A stretch of 64,000 nucleotides of DNA, from assembly GCF_050871315.1 (NCBI RefSeq), contig NZ_JBJLRE010000023.1. One strand, given 5' to 3'. Under the pieces are notes generated by a model, which worked only from the letters and a program-made list of their open reading frames with translations, was not told the origin of the DNA and did not search any database. Below, in pieces: positions 58,790-64,000 of this stretch. The translations under genes were made by a program, and so were the position numbers. The stretch comes from Kineococcus gynurae. GTDB taxonomy: Bacteria > Actinomycetota > Actinomycetes > Actinomycetales > Kineococcaceae. The stretch's first letter is position 1, and the number at the start of each line of letters is the position of its first letter.

Positions 58790-59629
58790 GTGGTTGATGA
58801 CGCAGTGGTCGCCGGCCGGGGGCACGCCCCGGCCAGTCTGCTCACCCCTGACCCGGCCCCGCGCACCCCCCGGGACCCGGCCGAGGACGCCGCCACGCTC
58901 GCCGACCTGCCCGACGCGACCGTCGGACGGCTGCCGCAGTACCTCGACGCCCTCTCGGCCCTGGCCGAGTCGGGCCGCAGCACGGTCTCCTCCGACGCGT
59001 TGGCCGCCGCCGCGGGCGTCGGCTCCGCGACCCTCCGCAAGGATCTCTCCCACCTCGGCAGCTACGGCACCCGGGGGGTCGGCTACGACATCGCGACGCT
59101 GCACGCGCAGCTCGCCGGTCGCCTGGGTGACCGCGCCGGTCGGCGGGTCGTCATCGTCGGGATCGGCAACCTGGGCCACGCGCTGGCCGGTTACGGCGGG
59201 TTCGCCTCCCGCGGGTTCCGCGTGGTCGGACTCTTCGACGACGCCCCCGACGTCGTCGGCACGGTCGTCACCGGGTTGCGGGTCGAGCCGGTCTCCCGCC
59301 TCGGCGCCGCCGTCGCCGAGCTCGGGGCCACGATCGGGGTGCTCGCCGTGCCCGGTTGGGCCGCGCAGACCGCGTGCGACGAACTGGTCGCGGCCGGGGT
59401 GCGCAGCGTGCTGAACTTCGCCCCCGTGGCTCTGCGGGTCGGAGCCGACGTCGACGTGCGTCGGGTCGACCTCGCCTCGGAGCTGCAGATCCTGTCCTTC
59501 CGCTCCCGTCGTCGGGACCGGGCAACCGAGGCCGTCGGGTCGGGTCCGACCGCGGGGTCCGCCCCGCGCGCCCGGTCGACGGTCGCAGCACCAGGACCAG
59601 CCCCGCGGTTGGTCGAGGAGGTCGTCTGA
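58790..59629 (+). CDS. rex: Redox-sensing repressor Rex
   Basis: NADH/NAD+-sensing repressor. An N-terminal winged helix (RLPQYLDALSALAESGRST, VGSATLRKDLSHLGSYGTRG) is followed by a Rossmann domain (RRVVIVGIGNLGHALAGYGG) and a C-terminal swapped helix with NFAPVALRV. The GTG at 58790 leaves about 45 residues before the conserved fold and a Pro/Ala-rich tail of about 35 residues; GGAGAGG is rather far upstream, so the exact start is uncertain. It is the first gene of a rex-hemA-hemC-cobA/hemD-hemB operon. Confidence 0.92.
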   Translation: MVDDAVVAGRGHAPASLLTPDPAPRTPRDPAEDAATLADLPDATVGRLPQYLDALSALAESGRSTVSSDALAAAAGVGSATLRKDLSHLGSYGTRGVGYDIATLHAQLAGRLGDRAGRRVVIVGIGNLGHALAGYGGFASRGFRVVGLFDDAPDVVGTVVTGLRVEPVSRLGAAVAELGATIGVLAVPGWAAQTACDELVAAGVRSVLNFAPVALRVGADVDVRRVDLASELQILSFRSRRRDRATEAVGSGPTAGSAPRARSTVAAPGPAPRLVEEVV

Positions 59630-60955
59630 GTGGCCCTGATGGTCGTGGGTCTGTCGCACCGCACCGCGGCGCTGGAAGTGCTCGAACGGGCCGCCCTGGA
59701 CGAGACCGCGCGGGCGGAGGTGCTCGCCGAGCTGGCGGCGTCGCCGCACGTCGACGACGCCTTCGTGCTGTCCACCTGCAACCGGGTGGAGCTCTACTGC
59801 GAGGTCAGCCGGTTCCACGGGGCGGTCGCCGACATCGGTGACAGCCTGGCCCGCCGGATCGGGCTGCCCCTGGAGGACCTGGGCGACCAGCTCTACGTCC
59901 ACTACGAGGACGCCGGGGTCGAGCACCTGTTCCGGGTCGCCTGCGGCCTGGACTCGATGGCCGTCGGCGAGAGCCAGATCCTCGGGCAGCTGCGGACCTC
60001 CCTGCACGACCTGCAGGCCGGTGGCGGGGCCGGTGGTGCCCTCGACCGCGCGCTGCAGGTCGCGCTGCGCGTGGGCAAGCGGGCGCACTCGGAGACGACG
60101 CTGGACGCGGCGGGGGCCTCGCTGGTCGACGCCGCCCTGGCCCGCGCGCGGGCGGTCGTGCCGGACCTCCGCCAGGCCCGCGTCCTCGTCGTGGGCGCCG
60201 GGGCGATGAGCGCGCTGGTCGCCACCACGGTCGCCCGCCTCGGCGTGGCCGAGATCGTCGTCGCCAACCGCGGGGCCGAGCGGGCCCAGCGGCTGGCCGC
60301 CGCCGTCGGGGGCCGCGCGGTCGGCCTGGACACCCTGCGGGCCGAGCTCGCCGCGGCCGACGTCGTCCTCTCCTGCACCGGGGCCGTCGGGCACGTGCTC
60401 GACGTGGCCCTGGTGGCCAGCGCCCTGCTGGACCGCCCGCAGCGACCGTTGGTCCTCGCCGACCTGGCCCTGCCCCGCGACGTCGACCCCGACATCGCGA
60501 CCCTGCCGGGGGCCCACCTCGTCGACCTCGAGGGCCTCGGTCACGACCTCGCCGCGACCGGTGTCGCCGACGACCTCCGGGCCGTGCGCGCCATCGTGGC
60601 CGAGGAGGTCGCCGCCTTCGCGGCTGCCCGCCGGGCCGAGGACGTCGCGCCGACGGTCGTGGCGCTGCGGACCCAGGCCCGCCACGTCGTCGACACCGAG
60701 ATGCGCCGGCTCGAGCAGCGCACGGCGCTGTCCGAGGCCGACCGGGCCGAGGTGGACCGCGCGGTGCACCGCATCGTCGAGAAGCTGCTGCACACCCCGA
60801 CCGTTCGGGTGAAGGAGCTGGCCGAGGGGCCGGGCGGGGCGGGGTACGCGGCCGCGCTGCGCGCCCTCTTCGACCTCGAGATCGCAGGAGGCTCGCGGGC
60901 CGGGGACGCGCCGTTGTCCGGCACGGTGGGTGACGCGGTGGGGCGGGTCTCGTGA
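59630..60955 (+). CDS. hemA: Glutamyl-tRNA reductase
   Basis: First committed step of C5-pathway tetrapyrrole synthesis: reduces glutamyl-tRNA to glutamate-1-semialdehyde with NADPH. The 441-residue protein has GLSHRTAALEVLER, the catalytic cysteine in LSTCNRVELYCEV, ACGLDSMAVGESQILGQ, the NADPH site RVLVVGAGAMSALVA and a C-terminal dimerisation helix. It starts at GTG directly after the rex stop (no gap). The stop overlaps hemC by four bases. Confidence 0.96.
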   Translation: MALMVVGLSHRTAALEVLERAALDETARAEVLAELAASPHVDDAFVLSTCNRVELYCEVSRFHGAVADIGDSLARRIGLPLEDLGDQLYVHYEDAGVEHLFRVACGLDSMAVGESQILGQLRTSLHDLQAGGGAGGALDRALQVALRVGKRAHSETTLDAAGASLVDAALARARAVVPDLRQARVLVVGAGAMSALVATTVARLGVAEIVVANRGAERAQRLAAAVGGRAVGLDTLRAELAAADVVLSCTGAVGHVLDVALVASALLDRPQRPLVLADLALPRDVDPDIATLPGAHLVDLEGLGHDLAATGVADDLRAVRAIVAEEVAAFAAARRAEDVAPTVVALRTQARHVVDTEMRRLEQRTALSEADRAEVDRAVHRIVEKLLHTPTVRVKELAEGPGGAGYAAALRALFDLEIAGGSRAGDAPLSGTVGDAVGRVS

Positions 60956-61998
60956 GCCCGACCGCGACCGACCGTGCCGTCCTGCGGCTCGGGACCCGGC
61001 GCAGCGCGTTGGCCCGCACCCAGAGCGACTGGACCGCGGAGCTGTTGCGCGGCAACGGGTGGATGGTCGAACTCGTCGAGATCACCACGCACGGCGATGT
61101 CTCGCGGGAACCCCTGGCCCAGATCGGGGGGACCGGCGTCTTCGTGTCCGCCCTGCGCGACGCGCTGCTGGCCGGCGAGGTCGACCTCGCCGTGCACTCC
61201 CTCAAGGACCTGCCGACCGCGCCGGCCGAGGGCCTGACCCTGGCCGCCGTGCCCGGTCGGGAGGACCCTCGCGACGTGCTCGTCGCCCGCGGTGGTCTCG
61301 CCCTGGCCGGCCTGCCGTCCGGCGCCCGCGTGGGGACCGGCTCACCGCGCCGCCGCGCCCTGCTGCTCGACCTGCGCCCCGACCTGGACGTCGTCGCGGT
61401 CCGCGGCAACGTCGACACCCGCCTGCGGATGGTGAGCGAGGGCGACCTCGACGCGGTCGTCCTGGCCGCGGCCGGGCTGGCCCGGCTGGGCCGCTCCGGC
61501 GAGGCCTCCGAGCTGCTCGACGCGGCCGCGGTCGTCCCCGCCCCCGGCCAGGGGGCCCTCGCGGTCGAGTGCCGCGCCGACGACACGGCGCTGGTCGCGG
61601 CCCTGCAGGCCCTCGACGTGCCGGCCGCGCGTCGGGCGGTCGCCGCCGAGCGTGCGGTGCTGGCCCGGCTCGAGGTCGGGTGCTCGGCCCCGGTGGGGGC
61701 GCACGCGGTCGAGACCGCGGCGGGCGTCCTGCGGCTGAACGTCGCGGTAGGCACCCCGGAGGGGGCCCTGCTGCGCCGGGTCGCCGAGGCCCCCGCCGAC
61801 TCCGTGCCCGCCGCCACCGAGCTCGGGCACCGCGTCGCGGACGACCTCCTCGACGGCCCCGTCCCGTTGGCCCCGCCCCGACGACCGGGCGGGGTCGAGA
61901 CCCCCCGCGCGGACCCCCAGACCCCTCCCGCCGCACCCGGTGGCGGGAACTCCCAGGACCACCGACGTCCTCGTCCCGACCCGGAGAGTGGCTTGTGA
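60952..61998 (+). CDS. hemC: Hydroxymethylbilane synthase (porphobilinogen deaminase)
   Basis: Joins four porphobilinogens into hydroxymethylbilane. The 348-residue protein has LRLGTRRSALARTQSDW, the active-site VHSLKDLPT, GTGSPRRRALLL, RGNVDTRLR and LEVGCSAPVGAHA, whose cysteine anchors the dipyrromethane cofactor. A Pro-rich tail of about 35 residues extends past the usual end. It overlaps hemA and the next gene by four bases each. Confidence 0.96.
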   Translation: MSPTATDRAVLRLGTRRSALARTQSDWTAELLRGNGWMVELVEITTHGDVSREPLAQIGGTGVFVSALRDALLAGEVDLAVHSLKDLPTAPAEGLTLAAVPGREDPRDVLVARGGLALAGLPSGARVGTGSPRRRALLLDLRPDLDVVAVRGNVDTRLRMVSEGDLDAVVLAAAGLARLGRSGEASELLDAAAVVPAPGQGALAVECRADDTALVAALQALDVPAARRAVAAERAVLARLEVGCSAPVGAHAVETAAGVLRLNVAVGTPEGALLRRVAEAPADSVPAATELGHRVADDLLDGPVPLAPPRRPGGVETPRADPQTPPAAPGGGNSQDHRRPRPDPESGL

Positions 61999-63716
61999 GC
62001 ACCACGACCAACAGCACGGTCATCGACGTCCTCGACGCCGACCTCAAGACGACCTCCGACCTGACCGTGGTGGCGGAGAAACCCACCGGCGTGAAGACCG
62101 CGCGCGGCGGGGCCGCGACCACCCGGCGCGACGCCGTCACCGGGCACGTGTCCTTCGTCGGCGCCGGCCCGGGCGACCCGGGCCTGCTCACCGTGCGGGC
62201 CGTGCAGCTGCTCGCGGCCGCCGACGTGGTCGTGCTCGACGCGGGTTCGCGCGACCTGGTGGCCCGGTTCTGCCGCGACGACGTCGAGGTCCTCGACGCC
62301 GGTCCGGGCGAGGACGGGCAGCCGCTGGCGCGTGCCGCCCGCGCCCGCCTGCTGACCCGGGCGGCCAAGAGCGGCGGGCGCGTGGTGCGCCTGCTCGACG
62401 GCGACCCCGGGGTCTTCACCCCCCTGGTCGAGGAGATCGCCGCCTGCCGCAAGGCGGGCATCGGCTTCGACGTCGTCCCCGGCGTCTCCGCGGTGACCGC
62501 CGTGCCGGCCTACGCGGGCGTCCCGATGACCACGACCGGCACCACCAGCGTGCACGTCGTGCACCCGGGCGGCCGGACGGTCGACTGGAGCCGGCACTGC
62601 GGGGCCGACACGACCGTGACCCTCATCGGCACCTGCGCCGACCTGGTCGCCGCCGCCGAGGGGCTGCTGGCCGCCGGTCGGGCCGCGGGGACGCCGGTCG
62701 CGGTGACCGCGCACGGCACCCGGACGACCCAGCGGACCACCACGACGATCCTCTCGGCCCTGGCCGAGGTGGCCGCCTCGGCCGACGACTCCGAGCCGAC
62801 CATGGCCGTCGTCGGCGACGTCGTGAGCCTGCGCGAGCAGGCCTCCTGGTACGAGACCAAGGCCCTGTTCGGCTGGCGCGTGCTGGTGCCGCGCACCAAG
62901 CAGCAGGCCGGGTCGGTCACCACCCGCCTCGCCGAGCACGGGGCCACCGCCGAGGTCGTCCCGACGATCTCGGTCGAGCCGCCGCGCACCCCGCAGCAGA
63001 TGGACAAGGCCGTCAAGGGTCTGGTCACCGGTCGCTACGAGTGGATCGGGTTCACCAGCGTGAACGCCGTCCGGGCCGTCCGGGAGAAGTTCACCGAGTA
63101 CGGCCTGGACGCCCGCGCGTTCTCCGGCCTGAAGGTCGCCGCCGTCGGCGGGGTCACCGCGGACGCGTTGCGCGAGTGGGGGATCGAGCCCGACCTGGTC
63201 CCCGAGGGCGAGCAGTCGGCGACCGGGCTGCTGGCCTCCTGGCCGCCCTACGACGAGGTGCTGGACCCCATCAACCGGGTCTTCCTGCCCCGCGCCGACA
63301 TCGCGACCGACACCCTGGTGGCCGGTCTGCAGGAGGACGGCTGGGAGGTCGACGACGTCACCGCCTACCGGACGGTCCGCGCCGCGCCGCCGGCCGCACC
63401 GATCCGCGACGCCATCAAGACCGGGGCGTTCGACGCGGTCGTCTTCACGTCGTCCTCGACCGTGCGCAACCTGGTCGGCATCGCCGGCAAGCCCCACCCC
63501 TCCACGGTGGTCGCCTGCATCGGGCCGGCCACGGCCAAGACGGCCGAGGAGCACGGCCTGCGGGTGGACGTCCTGGCCGCCGAGCCCAAGGCCGAGCTGC
63601 TGGTCGACGCGCTGGCCGCCTACGGCGTCGAGCAGCGCGAGCTGGCCGAGGAGAACGGCGAGGAGGTCCTGCGTCCCTCGCAGCGGCGCCACTCCTCGCG
63701 GCGGCGGGCCCGCTGA
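61995..63716 (+). CDS. hemD: Fused CobA-like methyltransferase and uroporphyrinogen-III synthase
   Basis: A 573-residue fusion common in actinobacteria. After about 45 variable residues, residues 50-295 form a SUMT/CobA-like domain (VSFVGAGPGDPGLLTVRA, GFDVVPGVSAVTAVPAYAG). Residues 310-550 form HemD (WRVLVPRTKQQAGSVTTRL, FTSVNAVRAV, TAYRTVRAAPPA, VFTSSSTVRNLVG), which cyclises hydroxymethylbilane. The usual SUMT RLKGGDPFVFGRG signature reads RLLDGDPGVFTPL here, so methyltransferase activity is uncertain. GTG start overlapping hemC; Arg/Ser-rich C-terminus. Confidence 0.92.
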   Translation: MSTTTNSTVIDVLDADLKTTSDLTVVAEKPTGVKTARGGAATTRRDAVTGHVSFVGAGPGDPGLLTVRAVQLLAAADVVVLDAGSRDLVARFCRDDVEVLDAGPGEDGQPLARAARARLLTRAAKSGGRVVRLLDGDPGVFTPLVEEIAACRKAGIGFDVVPGVSAVTAVPAYAGVPMTTTGTTSVHVVHPGGRTVDWSRHCGADTTVTLIGTCADLVAAAEGLLAAGRAAGTPVAVTAHGTRTTQRTTTTILSALAEVAASADDSEPTMAVVGDVVSLREQASWYETKALFGWRVLVPRTKQQAGSVTTRLAEHGATAEVVPTISVEPPRTPQQMDKAVKGLVTGRYEWIGFTSVNAVRAVREKFTEYGLDARAFSGLKVAAVGGVTADALREWGIEPDLVPEGEQSATGLLASWPPYDEVLDPINRVFLPRADIATDTLVAGLQEDGWEVDDVTAYRTVRAAPPAAPIRDAIKTGAFDAVVFTSSSTVRNLVGIAGKPHPSTVVACIGPATAKTAEEHGLRVDVLAAEPKAELLVDALAAYGVEQRELAEENGEEVLRPSQRRHSSRRRAR

Positions 63717-63718
63717 CC

Positions 63719-63904
63719 GTGGGGGAGCTCCCCGTCCGTCCGCGTCGGCTCCGCTCCAGCCCCGCCATGCGGCGGTTGGTGACCGACGTGCGGGTCCACC
63801 CGGGCGACCTGGTGCTGCCGGTGTTCGTCCGGGAGGGCCTGACCGAGCCGGTGCCGGTGCGCACCCTGCCCGGGGTCGTGCAGCACACCCGGGAGACGCT
63901 CGTC
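63719..63904 (+). CDS. hemB: Delta-aminolevulinic acid dehydratase, 3' end missing
   Basis: Starts GTG two bases after the hemD stop and reads RPRRLRSSPAMRRLVTDV, VLPVFVREGL and RTLPGVVQHTRETL, the N-terminus of porphobilinogen synthase. Only 62 codons are trustworthy: where homologues continue after TRE(S/T)L, the sequence becomes a poly-G tract. It is the fifth gene of the rex-hem operon; the catalytic lysines and metal ligands lie beyond the break. Confidence 0.9.

Positions 63905-64000
<96 letters not shown>

Overview
The window is very GC-rich, gene-dense DNA from an actinobacterium. Several markers point there: an Lsr2-type nucleoid protein, ClpC, a BldC-like regulator, a bS22-like mini ribosomal protein, a DUF3180 protein after folK, a Rex-hemA-hemC-cobA/hemD operon, frequent GTG starts, and many genes whose start lies 6-7 bases after a NANNNT -10 box (leaderless transcription). 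Content and gene order would fit a member of the Kineosporiales such as Kineococcus; that genus-level guess is an inference. No tRNA, rRNA, CRISPR array or transposase gene was seen.

Layout. (1) 1-2128: end of a folate operon (folP truncated by the window edge, folB, folK, DUF3180). (2) 2131-13927: accessory genes, including an RD1-type reductase, an SDR epimerase, a frameshifted lipoprotein, a DUF222/HNH protein, a membrane-anchored endonuclease/phosphatase-type enzyme, a compatible-solute ABC importer whose ATPase gene diverges from its permease genes, a pair of bacterial PH-domain membrane proteins, and a methyltransferase. (3) 14156-30116: an exopolysaccharide region with two GH26-like glycosidases, a Wzy-like polymerase, a Wzz/BY-kinase-like protein with a degenerate P-loop, a Wzx flippase, three glycosyltransferases and a four-gene nucleotide-sugar operon (rfbF-like, SDR, rfbC-like, SAF-domain oxidoreductase). 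(4) 30216-34212: DUF2520 protein, panC, lysS, a tiny membrane protein and lsr2. (5) 34339-43902: ABC-2 exporter, then two paralogous FAD oxidoreductases flanking a large SARP/AfsR-type regulator, then a DUF2236 protein. (6) 44036-52588: clpC, an argA-type acetyltransferase, gluconokinase, mutY, disA, radA and two small membrane or secreted proteins. (7) 52694-58563: methyltransferase, Cys-rich protein, ppx, proC, acuC, bldC-like gene, bS22 and a glutaredoxin. (8) 58790-63904: rex, hemA, hemC, cobA/hemD and the start of hemB, after which the sequence collapses into a poly-G run that looks like a sequencing artefact.

How it fits together. From memory of Mycobacterium tuberculosis gene order, fol-DUF3180-DUF2520-panC-lysS-lsr2-clpC-mutY-disA-radA is one conserved block (Rv3608c down to Rv3585) and ppx-proC-bldC-bS22-Grx-hemA-hemC-hemD-hemB is another (Rv0496-Rv0512). 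Here the first block is split by about 28 kb of surface-polysaccharide and accessory genes between DUF3180 and DUF2520, and again by about 10 kb between lsr2 and clpC. The most striking regulatory signal lies in the second insert. Both FAD-oxidoreductase genes are preceded by heptad direct repeats in 11-bp phase ending exactly 8 bp before a -10 box, which is the layout SARP regulators bind, and the SARP gene sits between them. A second clear signal is a Rex operator covering the -35 box of the rex-hem promoter, which predicts redox control of haem synthesis.
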